A stretch of 64,000 bases of DNA from Staphylotrichum longicolle. Taxonomy: Eukaryota > Ascomycota > Sordariomycetes > Sordariales > Chaetomiaceae. Positions 1 through 10,108 of the stretch are shown here, one piece after another. The notes beneath the pieces were generated by a model. It worked only from the letters and a program-made list of their open reading frames with translations, was not told where the DNA came from and ran no database searches. Within the stretch, counting starts at the first letter, position 1, and each line of letters starts with the position of its first letter. Location of the stretch: positions 11,160,001 to 11,224,000 of the forward strand of contig JAHCVI010000001.1 in NCBI GenBank assembly GCA_019096155.1. The letters run 5' to 3'. Position numbers and translations under genes: made by a program.

Positions 1-1449
1 CTTGTTGAAGATGGTGGCGCCCGAGAGGTGGTGGGAGATCTTTTTGGTGGTGGTCGAGGTGACGGAGGGGTCGGTGTAGCGGGCGGCGTTGGCGGAGTCG
101 ATGGAGGAATTGGAGGACGAGGAGGAGGAGGAGGACGACGACGACGATGACGAGGGACGAGAGGAGTCGGTGCCTCCAAGCAGGGCGGTCTGCTTGCCGG
201 AAACAGGGGCGTAGGCTGGCGTGGGGTCGTCGCTGGGGACGATGCCGTGGATCGAGTCCTTCCACTTCTGGGAGGTGTCGATGCGAGCGCCGTTCTTGGC
301 CCAGCAGAGGCGGCCCTGGTCGTCGACGTTGACGAGGTAGTACTGGCGCTCCTCGCGCGAGAGGTAGCGGACCTGCTCGCGGTCGAGCACCTCACGCGGG
401 CACGCTTCGATGTCGAGGTTCTTACCGTCGCCGTAGTCGAGCCAGTAGAAGAAGTTGTCGTTGGTCTCGGCGCGCTTCCACGCCTCGTGGTAAACGCGCA
501 GGTTGGCGCCGTAGCGATGCTTCAAGTCGACCATCTCGAGGAAGTATTGCAGACCCATCATCCTTGCTTCTTGCTTGCGGCGGGCCTTGACCTCTTCCTT
601 GCGCTTGCGCTCGAGCTTCTTTTGCTCCTCGGACTTCTTGTGGTCGCTCGAGTCGGAATCGGACGAGGAGTCAGATGAGGAAGACGACGAGCTGCTCGAA
701 GCCTCGGCGTCCACGTCGTTTCCGGCATGACGGGCGATTGTGGACGCCTTCTTCCAATTCTGGCGGGCGGTGGATGAGCGGCTGGCCGGGCCGCTCGCAG
801 TCCCTGGGCGGACGGGGGAGGCCACGCCATCGACACCAAAGGCGGACCGGGCGCGCGGCGTGGTCATCTCCCGCCATTGGGCCTCCCTGACTGCATGTAT
901 CCAGCGCGTCGAAGCGTCGATGCCCAGTCCCTTGAGCTCCCGGCGGACGCGGTAGCCGCGGTAGTTGCGCTGGATGACGGTGGCGGCCTTGGCCCGGATG
1001 CGGTCCTCGTTGGCGCTGGTGCGGCGGCCGAAGCCGAACCGGCTGGAGAGGCTGGCATGTGCGGGAGGGCTCGAGGGCGGAGAAGTCGGTCTGAGGCCAG
1101 GATCGATGCTCCGGCGATTCTCGCGCTGGAGTCGCTTCTGCTCTGCCTCGCGCCCGCCCTGAACCTCGGCAATGTGGGCGAATTCTTCCTTGGTCGGCAC
1201 CACGAGCGAGTCGAGGTACTCCTGGTGGCTCCGCGACGAGAACACCGAGTCGGTGGAGGCCTGCGACAGCGGGCGGGTTCTCTTTGTTGCTTTGTCGCCG
1301 GGGCTGCTGCCCTTGTGCGCATCTGTCGCATCTGTCGCATCTGTCGCACCTGTCGCACCTGTCGCAAATGTCGCGGGCAGCGATGCGGGAGGTGGGGTCT
1401 GGGTCCCTGTTCCAGATGACGTCGCCGGGGGTGGGATAGCGGGGTCCAT
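1..1449 (-). CDS. IQ calmodulin-binding motif protein (3' end cut by window)
   Basis: The frame runs open without an intron from the ATG at 1449 to the left edge, giving 483 residues and no stop, so the C-terminus is missing. Residues about 155-175 hold a clear IQ motif (IQRNYRGYRVRR), the calmodulin or myosin-light-chain binding helix. Before it lies a Pro/Thr-rich leader with an Ala-Thr-Asp/Gly tandem repeat from a 9-bp DNA repeat at 1321-1374. After it come a Ser/Asp tract, a Lys/Glu/Arg-rich helix, and a block rich in Trp and Tyr (about residues 297-393, with YWLDYGDGKNLD and REERQYYLVNV). That arrangement is familiar from a conserved fungal IQ-protein family of unknown role. Calmodulin binding is inferred from the motif only. 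Confidence 0.82.
   Translation of the reverse strand, partial: MDPAIPPPATSSGTGTQTPPPASLPATFATGATGATDATDATDAHKGSSPGDKATKRTRPLSQASTDSVFSSRSHQEYLDSLVVPTKEEFAHIAEVQGGREAEQKRLQRENRRSIDPGLRPTSPPSSPPAHASLSSRFGFGRRTSANEDRIRAKAATVIQRNYRGYRVRRELKGLGIDASTRWIHAVREAQWREMTTPRARSAFGVDGVASPVRPGTASGPASRSSTARQNWKKASTIARHAGNDVDAEASSSSSSSSSDSSSDSDSSDHKKSEEQKKLERKRKEEVKARRKQEARMMGLQYFLEMVDLKHRYGANLRVYHEAWKRAETNDNFFYWLDYGDGKNLDIEACPREVLDREQVRYLSREERQYYLVNVDDQGRLCWAKNGARIDTSQKWKDSIHGIVPSDDPTPAYAPVSGKQTALLGGTDSSRPSSSSSSSSSSSSSSNSSIDSANAARYTDPSVTSTTTKKISHHLSGATIFNK
1321..1374. repeat. 9-bp tandem repeat inside the IQ-protein gene
   Basis: Six 9-bp copies lie head to tail: three of atctgtcgc, two of acctgtcgc and one of aaatgtcgc. 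On the coding (minus) strand they encode Ala-Thr-Asp or Ala-Thr-Gly triplets. The length is a multiple of three, so copy-number change would keep the frame. Confidence 0.9.
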
Positions 1450-1870
1450 GTTGATCGGCCGAGAGTTTGTCTTTTTGGTGTTTTGAAAGGATTGCACTCA
1501 GTTCACATCGAGACGGTAAAGAGATTACCAAGTGTCATATATTCTATCAAAGGAGAACAGAAAAGACGTCAGCTGCACCACTAAGAGGGCAACTGTTGCG
1601 GAAAGTCGACGGACCCCATGCCTTCAGCGCATGCAGAAGCGGCCGCGACATGCGGGGCTGACAGTTGATTGCGACCCATTTGCGACCCTTGGGGGGGCCA
1701 AGCCCCAGTCCTCGTGGGGACCCAAGGGACTCAGTGGATGCCGCAAGCCGCTTGGGCGGGGCTTGGGAGGGCGCCGAGAGGGCGCCCAGCACCACTAGCG
1801 CAAAGCTTAGCCTCGAGTCCAGGGTCCAGGTGGGCCGAAAGTCTGTGCGAACAGCTCTCCCCCAACCCAA
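1450..1870. other. Intergenic, upstream of IQ gene and downstream of SDR gene
   Basis: This is the 5' side of the IQ-protein gene and the 3' side of the dehydrogenase gene. I see no convincing coding frame or RNA gene in it. Confidence 0.6.
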
Positions 1871-2929
1871 TCACTGCCCATCACTGTCTCTCATGGTCGA
1901 CACCGACACCTCTTCCCACTCCTTGAGCAACTTCAGCGAGCTCTCACACTTGGCCCTCACCACGTCGACGCAGTCTGAGCCCAGCGCCAACCTCACGGGC
2001 ACCTCGCGCCCCTTGGCGACGCCCTCCTTGGTCAGCACGTCGACGATGACCCTGGCGCACTTGACCACGTCCCCGGGCTGCTGTCCGTTGTACACATCCA
2101 GCGCCCCCCGCATCTTTGCCGCCTCGGTGTCGTGATACACGTCCAGCTGCCGCGCCGTCTTGACCCTGTGATCGCCGCCGCCGCCCTCTCCGTTGGCCAA
2201 GAACCCGGTGCGCGTGTAGCCCGGCTCGAAGCAGCACACGTCCACCCCGAACGGCCGCAGCTCCTCCGCCAGCCCTTCGGTCAACCCGCTAACCGCATAC
2301 TTGGTACTGCAGTCTGCACGGCTCGTCAGCACCAAATTGTAGGATACCCTCTCAAGAGATCATAAACTCACAGTGCGCCACAGCCGCCCCGGACCACCAA
2401 CTCCCCAGGCTCCCAAACGTCGCCAGCGCCGCCATCTGCCCGGGCACCTTGGCCGCCGCCCGCAGGTATGGTGCAGCCGCCCGGGCAACGTTGCACGTGC
2501 CGAGCACGTTGGTGTTGAACACATCGAATGCCTCCTTCGCACTGCGCCGCGATCCCTCACCCAAATCAGTCCCACTGAATTCCACCAAGCACAAAACAAA
2601 GCAATCACAGAGTAGAAAACAAGGACTCACCTCGCCTCCTCAACCGCTCCCTCCAGCAGATACCCCGCGCAGTTGACCACGTGCGTGATGCGTCCGTGGA
2701 CGCGGCTCGCCTCGGCCAGGACCGCCGCGAGCGTGGCCTCGTCGCTCGTCACGTCCAGGTCGAGGACGGCCGCCCCGGCGGATTCTAGGTCGGCCAGCCG
2801 GGCCTTGCTGCGCGCCGTCGCGATGACGTGGTGGCCCCGGGCGAGGGCTTCGCGGGCGATGGCCTCGCCGAAGCCGGACGAGGCGCCGGTGATGAGGAAG
2901 ACTGGTGTGGTTGTGTTTGCGTTTGACAT
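1871..2929 (-). CDS. Short-chain dehydrogenase/reductase (classical SDR)
   Basis: Three exons, read on the minus strand as 2929-2631, 2541-2372 and 2313-1871, give 303 residues. Both introns are GT-AG (89 and 58 bp) and the exon lengths sum to an exact multiple of three. The Rossmann cofactor motif TGASSGFG is at residues 14-21, the NNAG-type motif NCAG at 86-89, and the catalytic pair YCSTK has Tyr157 and Lys161; the Tyr codon is split by the second intron. A Ser in the preceding GSLGS stretch is the likely third catalytic residue. These mark a NAD(P)(H)-dependent oxidoreductase, probably cytosolic since no signal peptide is visible. Substrate cannot be assigned. The ATG at 2929 is preferred over an in-frame ATG at 3145 because the extra stretch is an Asn/Thr-rich leader translation. 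A TATA box lies about 167 bp upstream. Confidence 0.93.
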
Positions 2930-3095
2930 GATGGTGATGTTGTTGGTGTTGTTGTTGTTGTTGTTTGTTGTGCTTGTTGGGTGAGAAGGGTTATGAGGAA
3001 AGGTAAGGTAGACTTGGTGAGAGTTGTGTGTGTATGTTTGAATGACTATGTCTATGATGCTTGTTGTGTTTCGATGCTGAGGGACAAGAGCAGCC

Positions 3096-3103
3096 CTTTT
3101 ATA
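3096..3103 (-). promoter_or_regulatory. TATA box of the SDR gene
   Basis: On the minus strand the sequence reads TATAAAAG, about 167 bp upstream of the ATG at 2929. Spacing and sequence suit a core promoter; no transcription data support it. Confidence 0.5.
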
Positions 3104-3347
3104 GAACTCATCTTCAAGATGGCGAGATTGTTCATGATGAATCACTCAAACTCCTTCGCAGTCCTCCTTGGCCGGTGTAAGTGGCAGTAAGTCCGCCTAA
3201 GTCCATTGCTCGTCCATCCCGTCACAGTACCTAAACGCCAAAGACACCCTCCGAGTAAGTCAATGATCTGACTTCTGAGTCCGAAGGCCAAGTCAACCAC
3301 GATCCCGTGTCTTTGGGTATCCCCGATGGTGGTTCATTGGCCCCAAA

Positions 3348-3386
3348 GTCCATCGGCGTTTAGGCGTTAGATTATCGCCGATGGAC
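3348..3386. repeat. 11-bp perfect inverted repeat with 17-nt loop
   Basis: Left arm gtccatcggcg (3348-3358) and right arm cgccgatggac (3376-3386) are exact reverse complements. A related direct copy, ccgatgg followed about 10 bases later by ttggcc, lies just before the left arm. It could be a transposon-end remnant, an attenuator-like hairpin, or chance. Confidence 0.7.
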
Positions 3387-3751
3387 GTCACTGGCCGCAC
3401 ACCATACCATCGACTGCCACACGTGAATCGTCCTGGGCTTCGTATCATCCGAACTAGCCAATTACGAACTGTTTTAAGCTTTTGATCCCGAGGAATACTG
3501 TGTATCGGCCATTGGACTTTGTGCGGCGAGGTCGTCCAAGCAGCCAAGGCAGAGGCAAAGGGAGTGCAACTCGGATGGTGTATTCTGGAAACAGGCGAGA
3601 CAGGTTTGTATTATTAGCGACTAACCAGGCATCGTGCAAGAGGAATTGCTGGATCAAAGCCAACCCAAAAACACAGCCGTATCTGTCCACATTCCCACCC
3701 GAGTCGCGAAACCCCCAAGTCTGTCCACCCGATCACCCACTGCAAAATACC

Positions 3752-4864
3752 CTATTCATGCAGCTGTAATTCTACACCGTGGGTAGCACTCAGAATCACC
3801 AACTGCCAAAACTCAAAGAAGTCCAATCCACCGAGGAAATCTCTCCCAGCTTTCGGATTGAGTCGCATGGCAAAGAGCGGCACATTGAGGTCGCCGAGGG
3901 TGATCTTGTGCTCATCATGGTCCTCGTTGCACAGTCCGTCCATCTCAAGCTTCTGAAAATACGCAGGATAGTGGCCAAATCGATGCAGCATGGCGTCTTG
4001 CGTGATGTCGCGAAACAAGGCGTTCCAGGTGAAGGACCCGTCATCAACCTTTGCTGCATGGCGATCGTACACCCTGGGGAACTGGCCGCGGATGCCTTCC
4101 AGAAAGTAGGAAAGCGAGATCGGGTGGTAATGGATGTGGCGGTGGCGTGCTCTTGCCTTCTTGTACAGCCGGTCGAGCGCGTAGAAGTAGTCCTCGGGAT
4201 GTTTGTCGATGGGCTGGTCCTCGTCGGCTTGCAATCCGTTTAATAACTGAACTAACTCAATCTCGCGGTCGTACCGGTTGCCCAGCGCGTCCAGGATTGT
4301 GCGGTAGGTTGCCTTGGGCCCGCTGTGCGCCGGCGACCACCCGAGGCAGCGGATGCGTTCGAGCAGCCTATGGTCCTGAACCGAAGCCATCATAAGCTCG
4401 ACGATATCCTGGCGGTCCGTCTTCCACATCTGACGCCCCGCCTCGTCCTCCGGTTGAGGGACGACGTCCTCCACGTAGCGGTAGAGGCCATCCCGGGCCA
4501 GGGAGAGCTCCAACATAGCCTTCCAATTCTCTTTGTCGTGTTCACCACTCAAGATGGGCAAAGGCATGAGGACCCGGAGCTGTTGCTTGAGATGGTTCTG
4601 GATATTAGCCCACTGAGTTGCGAGTTGTTGGTCGTGCTGCATTGTCGTGGCCGTGGTGGCCGTGGTGGCCGCGGGGGCCGGGGTCCTGAGAGCCAAAGCG
4701 ATTGCGAGCCGGTTCTGATTGATCGCGAGAGACGACTGGGACACCAAGTCAGAGATCTGACTGGTTAACTGCTCTACGGCATCAGAGAGACGAGCCGTGT
4801 CTTGAGGCAGTCGCATGTTGGACAGCTGATCTGCCAACTGATGGAGGTGACTGTTGCGAGTCAT
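3752..4864 (-). CDS. Gag-like (Ty1/copia-type) uncharacterised protein
   Basis: A single 370-codon frame starts at the ATG at 4864 and has no intron. The N-terminal 60 residues are helical and Leu/Gln-rich, then comes an Ala/Thr tract. From about residue 105 there is a pattern reminiscent of the N-terminal region of copia-type gag proteins: ENWKAMLELSLARDGLYRYV, then an Asp/Glu/Trp-rich stretch and a later EDYFYALDRLYKKA segment. I see no CCHC zinc knuckle, protease, integrase, reverse transcriptase or flanking LTR, so it is either an orphan gag fragment or a domesticated gene. The open frame and normal base composition show no sign of RIP damage. A TATAA-like site lies about 290 bp upstream. 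Function is unknown and the family link is by eye only. Confidence 0.6.
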   Translation of the reverse strand: MTRNSHLHQLADQLSNMRLPQDTARLSDAVEQLTSQISDLVSQSSLAINQNRLAIALALRTPAPAATTATTATTMQHDQQLATQWANIQNHLKQQLRVLMPLPILSGEHDKENWKAMLELSLARDGLYRYVEDVVPQPEDEAGRQMWKTDRQDIVELMMASVQDHRLLERIRCLGWSPAHSGPKATYRTILDALGNRYDREIELVQLLNGLQADEDQPIDKHPEDYFYALDRLYKKARARHRHIHYHPISLSYFLEGIRGQFPRVYDRHAAKVDDGSFTWNALFRDITQDAMLHRFGHYPAYFQKLEMDGLCNEDHDEHKITLGDLNVPLFAMRLNPKAGRDFLGGLDFFEFWQLVILSATHGVELQLHE

Positions 4865-6037
4865 CTTGCGTGGATGTCGGGGAGGTGGGGAGAATCATCC
4901 AAGTCTGCAGGCTTCAGCCGACATTGGTTGGGTTGCAACAAGCAAGGCTTGTTGTGACAGAGAAGCGGGCAGAAGGACAAATTTGTCGAAGACGCAAATA
5001 ATAAGGAGTTCAGGAAGGGACAGAGACACAACGACCTTTGTCCGCTTGGACTGGATCCTGGAGCCACCAGCTGCAACTGCAGCGGCGAGCACACAACACC
5101 CACTTAGAAACAAATAAGAGACGAGGGTTCCGTTCTCTGCGCTCTGATGGGATCTTATAAATGTCAGTTGTCAGCGACTCGGGTCGTGGCAATAAGGAGT
5201 TATGGCAAGCCAAATGAGGTCGGGTGAGAGGTCCATCAGTCGGTGCTGTTGGGGTGAAGGTCGATGCTGAAGTCGATCTTGTGGTCAGTATCGGGGTCGC
5301 TTGTGAGATTATGAGTCAAGCTGTTAGCTTAGGGGACTCCGTAACGAAGCCAGCAAAAGACACAGCCCAGGAGATTGTCAACAAGCCCTGAGCAATACCT
5401 GGGAGGCAACCGCTGATTCCCAGAAACAAGGCTCAGTGATGTAGGTACCTTGGAGGAAGGAGGAGATGAGATGAAAGGTGCAACCTGGAAGCGGAGCAAT
5501 GGGTGCACGAACCACTCCAACCCACTGTGTGCATCGACTTGTGTCCATTGCGCCAAGTGTGTAAACCAACAGTGTTTTCCAGTTTGGTGGCCGCTTCTTC
5601 TGATGCTTGCTCAACGCTCCATCCTCTCTGCAACCTACCCAAGCAACCAAGCCAGCAGAGGTACGAAGTATCTACCTCTCTGGCTTGAACACCTGACTCC
5701 CGTGCCAAGAATTGCACCATGCCGTATCTATTCTGCTTAACCAGTTTTCTATCTGGAAACCCAATCACATCTTGGAGTCTTTCTGTAACGGAATTCGTAC
5801 ATGACGTCCAAATAAAGTTAGACATTTTGTCCCTAAGCGACCATGCAAATAATCGATCGCACTTTAGCCACACTTGGAATTACACGTTGCAGTTTACAAC
5901 CTCTCATCTGAAGACTCTCATGATGAGGTGAAGGCAAAGCAACCAGCACACATAATTGGAAGGTGCCGCATCAATTGAGACATGATCTCAACTCCCCCAC
6001 AGCCAAGACAAGCTGCACCACGCAGCCCCTCGCCACA
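4865..6037. other. Intergenic upstream of gag-like ORF and glutaminyl cyclase
   Basis: This is a divergent promoter region for the two flanking genes. Several short open frames on both strands lack family features and look accidental. Confidence 0.6.
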
Positions 6038-7269
6038 ATGAGACGCCTTCTCACCTCTCTCCTCCTCCTCCTCACTCAAATCCACCACGCCGTCACCTAC
6101 ACGCCCCTCTCCGACACCTCCCTCCGCCACCTCCACCCCGCCACCAAGCCCTCCTCGCACTACCCGGACCCGGACTTTGACCCCGTCCACGGCGCCCTCC
6201 TCGCGCCCATCCTCCACCCCCGCGTGCCCGGCACGCCCGGCCACGCCCGCGTCCAGGCGCACTTTGTCGCCTTCGTCCGCGCCCACCTGCACCCCTCGTG
6301 GCGGCTCGAGTGGCACAACACGACCTCGACGACGCCCGCGACGGGCGACGCGCAGGTGCCCTTCCAGAACCTCATCCTGCGGCGCGACCCGCCGTGGGCG
6401 GCGCCCGGCGAGGTGGCGCGGCTGACGCTGGCGGCGCACTACGACAGCCTGTACCGGCCCGAGGGGTTCGTCGGGGCCGTGGACAGCGCGGTGCCCTGCG
6501 CGGTGCTGCTGTCGGTGGCGCGGGCGGTGGACGAGGCGCTGACGAGGCGGTGGGAGGGCATGGAAGACGCGGCGGCGGAGGGCCTGGGGTTGGAGGAGGA
6601 GAAGGGGGTGCAGATCTTGCTGCTGGATGGGGAGGAGGCGTGGGTGGAGTGGAGTGATAGGGATAGTTTGTATGGGTCGAGGTGAGTTCCCTTTTTCCTT
6701 TTCTCGTTGTCTTGGAAGGGGAAGGGATTTTGGGGAGCTGATGATTTGGGTGCAGGGCGCTGGCTGAGGCGTGGGAGGACACGAGGTATGAGAGTGGGAG
6801 CAGCTTTACCACGCCGCTGCAGGCGATCAGCTTGTTCGTTCTGCTGGATCTGCTGGGCGCGGCGGAACCGAATATCCCGTCGTACTTCCCGACGACGCAC
6901 TGGGCGTACCGGAACCTGGCCAAGGTTGAGGAGCGGCTGCGGAAGCTGGGCGTGCTGGAAACGGAGCCGAGGATGCCGTTCTTGGGGGAGAGTGAAAAGG
7001 AGGGGGCGCAGTTCTTCAGGGGATTTGTGGCGGACGACCATATCCCGTTTATGCGACGGGGGGTTGATATTCTACACATCATCCCCGCGCCGTTCCCATC
7101 GGTATGGCACACTATGAACGACGATGGGGCGCATCTGGATGTGCCCACCATCAGGGACTGGGTGCGGATCATGACAGCTTTTGTGGCTGAGTGGATGGAC
7201 TTGGAGGGCCACCTCCTCCCTGGAAAGGGGAAGCCAAGGAAGAAGAACGCTGAAAGGGAGGAGCTGTAA
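6038..7269 (+). CDS. Glutaminyl-peptide cyclotransferase (M28 fold), secreted
   Basis: Two exons (6038-6681, 6756-7269) with a 74-bp GT-AG intron give 385 residues. The ATG at 6038 sits in a good context (CACAATG) and opens a Leu-rich signal peptide of about 20 residues; an in-frame ATG at 5963 would bury it. Zinc-site motifs of glutaminyl cyclases are present in order: HYDS at 134-137, Asp149 in VDSAVPC, Glu199/200 in LDGEEA, and His333 in VWHTM preceded by DDHIPFMRRG. These enzymes turn N-terminal Gln into pyroglutamate on secretory proteins, in the ER or outside the cell. The middle of exon 1 is very GC-rich. All metal ligands expected for the family are visible, so the gene looks functional. 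Confidence 0.94.
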
Positions 7270-7751
7270 TTTGATAACGGTTGGATATCGAGTTGACCTG
7301 CTGCTCCCCCGTGGGCCTCTGGATCAGACCTCAGGATGCACCCTAACCCTGGATCTCGAATTGATCCACTGTTCCACGGCAGAGTGGGTCCGCTGATGAC
7401 GACGTTGAGCCCAGACTCGCCAGAGTGTTGAACAAAGGTCTTGTCAAGAACCCACGTTCCAGCGGCTCGTGTTTGCGCCCCAATTCGAACCCCTTCAGGC
7501 GCGACCGCGATCGCCCCCAGTGTCAGAAATCCTGCAACCTGTCCACAGTATATACGAAGTAATATTCAACAGTCCCCAACCTCACCGACGACTTTTCCAG
7601 GACGGGCGCACCTTGCCGCGACTTCCGAGCTTCTCGTCAACCTCCAGGGCGCCACACCTCAACAATCCATAGCTTGCGGCCCACAACTCTCCTCGCACGA
7701 TCCACACCTTTGAAGCGTTCATGAGGTAGCTCCTCACCTTGGATGGCCTGA
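7270..7751. other. Intergenic between glutaminyl cyclase and PX gene
   Basis: This is the 3' region of the cyclase gene and the promoter of the PX gene. I see no gene in it. Confidence 0.6.
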
Positions 7752-8725
7752 ATGGCGTCAGAAGACGAGCAAGAACTGCACTCACAACGACCGGCGCAAC
7801 AAGAAGGGCTGCCGCACAGCAATGGCAATGGCATCGGCAGCAGCGCCGCAGGCGAGAACGCCCTTGACCCACCAGAGGACACACCAGTAAACGGCACGGC
7901 CCAATCCTCTGGCCCATCTCGCGAATCCAACCACGAACGTGCGGCACTCTTCGGCGACGACGACGACGACGACGACGACAATGCTTCCGAGGCCTCCATC
8001 CCCTCCGACGCCGCCACAGAACAAATCATCTCCCCGACAGTATCGATCCCCCCATATTGGTCGCACTCACGCGACCACAATCCGAACCACCTCAACGCTC
8101 ACACTCCCGGCCACGCCCGCGCCACCTCCAGCGCCTCAGCCGAGTCAGTTCTGCCGCCAGGCGCCATCACGCTTCAGGACAACGAGCGGGAGGATGACGA
8201 CGACGACGAGTACGCGGGCCGCCGCAGCAACAGCAGCGAGCTCTACGGACGTGACCGCAACCGCGCATGCTGGGCGCGCAGCGTCCAGGTGACGGACCAT
8301 GTCCTGGTGAACGGGAGCACGACAAATATCGGCGCGTTCGTGGTGTGGAATATCCGAGTCGAGACATTAAACGTGCGTTACAGAGGGGGGGGAATCAAAG
8401 CGGCCTGGGAACGGAAAACTGACCGGCTTCAGGGCTCCCGGATGAACATCCGCAAACGTTACTCCGAGTTCGACGACCTCCGCCGGCGGCTGGTCCAGAC
8501 ATTCCCGAACTTTGAAGCGGCCGTACCCGCGCTGCCTCCCAAGAGCGTGCTGAAGCGGTTCCATCCGCGGTTCCTCGAGAAGAGGCGGGCTGGGCTCCAG
8601 TATTTTCTCAAGTGAGCCCGCGCACTCGGGGGGGTTGAAGACTTACGCTAACACCAAACAGCTGTATCCTCCTCAACCCGGAATTCTCAGGATCTCCGGT
8701 CCTGAAGGAGTTTCTCTTTTCATGA
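7752..8725 (+). CDS. PX-domain protein, Ypt35-like
   Basis: Exons 7752-8372, 8433-8611 and 8662-8725 give 287 residues. The N-terminal 170 residues are disordered, Ser/Asn-rich and carry two Asp runs encoded by GAC repeats. The C-terminal 110 residues form a PX (phosphoinositide-binding) domain, with the hallmark RKRYSEFDDLRRRL and the PxxP loop LPPKS followed by a FLEKRRAGLQYFL helix. The architecture, acidic leader plus terminal PX, resembles yeast Ypt35, an endosomal PI3P-binding protein that recruits Vps13; that parallel is inference. The first intron (60 bp, 8373-8432) has no stop and keeps the frame, so it could be read through, but splicing joins VETLN directly to the PX core, as expected of the family. 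The last exon adds about 21 residues. Confidence 0.88.
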
Positions 8726-9375
8726 CCGCGGCAACGGCAGATATGTTTTAGTAACGAAGACACGATTAATGATAATCTTGGATACCTGCGCTCTACCTGG
8801 TTCTCGTTAGGACAAGCTGGAGAGGTGCCAAACATTGACACATATGTTTGATTTTGTGAGTTAGTGGATGTTCCCAATTCTCAACACCTGGGTGATAATC
8901 TCAGCCCCCGAGGGAAGGCCCTGTCGCCCAAGGGATGACACCAGCGCCTGGAGCATGTGCTTGACGCACCATGTTCAACACCCAATCTTGTTGAAGTGAG
9001 GCAGTCCCCTCAAGACCGTCCCTTGGACTCAATAATCTGTCCATAACATGTATGTCCCCTCAAGATTGCTGTTCCTTATAACCTTGAAACCACGAATGCA
9101 TCAATACATCATTCATTGAACTCAGCTGCTCAAGTCAAACATCTGTCAACCTGCAAAGTCATCGACCTGCCGGTCCGTCAACTCATCCATCTATCAAGTC
9201 GTTAAATCATCTGTCCATCACATCTTGAATCTGTTAGTCGAGATTAATAGTTTTTGATTAGGTGCTAAACTAAAAGTCTCGATCAGGGCAGTGATCTCCT
9301 CCCCCAGCAAGCATCGCAACCCAAACTTTGCCCCCGGCCGGCCCTTGTCGCAAAGTGTCGACATGCAGACAACGG
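8726..9375. other. Intergenic 3' of PX gene
   Basis: The sequence is moderately AT-richer than its neighbours, with several short atc/tca-rich near-repeats around 9110-9240. No gene was recognised. Confidence 0.55.
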
Positions 9376-9894
9376 TCACACGGCCTTCTCCTTGCCCTTG
9401 CCCTTGCCCTTGTAGGCGGGCTCGGGCGCGGACGCGGACGCGGACGCTGCGCTGTCGGGGGCGGCCCGCTCGCGCTCCCAGGCCTCCTTGTACCCCCGCA
9501 GCCTCTCCTCCTCGAGCCAGACCCGCTGGCGCGCGAGGAAGGCCTCGTCGTCCCGCTCGCGCGCCGCCTGGCTCCCCTGGGCCCCCTGGAGCGCACCCTG
9601 GAGCGCCTGGTCGCGCCGCAGCTCGGCCGACAGCCGGGCGATGTTGGCGCGCGCCCGCTGCCGCCGGCGCGCCAGCCGCTCCTTCTCGTCGTACGCCTCC
9701 AGCTGCCGTTGGAGGAGCGCCAGCAGCTGGAGGATCCAGCCGAGGACCGTCGCGAGGAGGGCGCAAGAATGACAGACGGGGCAGATGTCGGCGCGGTGCC
9801 GGCTCCCCGTCGTCGTCTTCCCCGTCGCGGTCGTCATCGTCGCCGCCGCCGTCGCCGCCGTCGTGGTGTCTTGGGCCTGCCCGATGGACGACAT
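9376..9894 (-). CDS. Small coiled-coil protein, unrecognised
   Basis: A 172-codon frame starts at an ATG in good context (CACCATG) at 9894 and ends at 9376. It contains a Thr/Ala-rich start, a CPVCHSC segment directly followed by a hydrophobic Leu-rich stretch (about residues 45-62), then a long Arg/Glu/Gln-rich helix that should form a coiled coil, and a (Gly-Lys)n tail from a short DNA repeat. A TATATA sequence at 10033-10038 lies about 140 bp upstream, and codon use suits a GC-rich fungal gene. A frame on the same strand overlaps part of it but looks compositional. I do not recognise a family; a membrane-proximal coiled-coil protein is the most that can be said. Confidence 0.5.
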   Translation of the reverse strand: MSSIGQAQDTTTAATAAATMTTATGKTTTGSRHRADICPVCHSCALLATVLGWILQLLALLQRQLEAYDEKERLARRRQRARANIARLSAELRRDQALQGALQGAQGSQAARERDDEAFLARQRVWLEEERLRGYKEAWERERAAPDSAASASASAPEPAYKGKGKGKEKAV

Positions 9895-10032
9895 GGTGCA
9901 GGGCAGGAGAGGAGGGTTGACTTTTTGAAATATTTTTTATAAAAGTTTATAAAGGTTTAAAGTTCCTTTTGTGAAGAACTCTTTGTTGTGAAGACGAAGG
10001 GGAAAGGGAAAGGGGGCGGATGGTGATCAGAA

Positions 10033-10038
10033 TATATA
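10033..10038 (-). promoter_or_regulatory. Possible TATA box for the coiled-coil gene
   Basis: TATATA on the minus strand sits about 140 bp upstream of the ATG at 9894. It is the main regulatory hint that the small ORF is transcribed. Confidence 0.35.
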
Positions 10039-10108
10039 GCCACGAGGGGGAGAGGAGCGCCGACCTCATCGCACAGCAACCGGCAGACAGTGAAACATGC
10101 GAGGGGAC

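Larger units (their letters stand above)
2930..3751. other. Intergenic between SDR and gag-like ORF, with an inverted repeat
   Basis: It holds the dehydrogenase promoter and leader and, at 3348-3386, a perfect 11-bp inverted repeat. No convincing gene was seen. Confidence 0.6.

Noticed and set aside
671..1531. 286-codon minus frame overlapping the IQ gene
   Set aside because: It reads the Ala-Thr repeat in another frame (Cys-Asp-Arg repeats), and the frame with the IQ motif is clearly the real one.
7470..7560. B-box-like GGTTCGAATT on the minus strand, possible tRNA
   Set aside because: The T-stem does not pair and no acceptor or anticodon stem can be folded.
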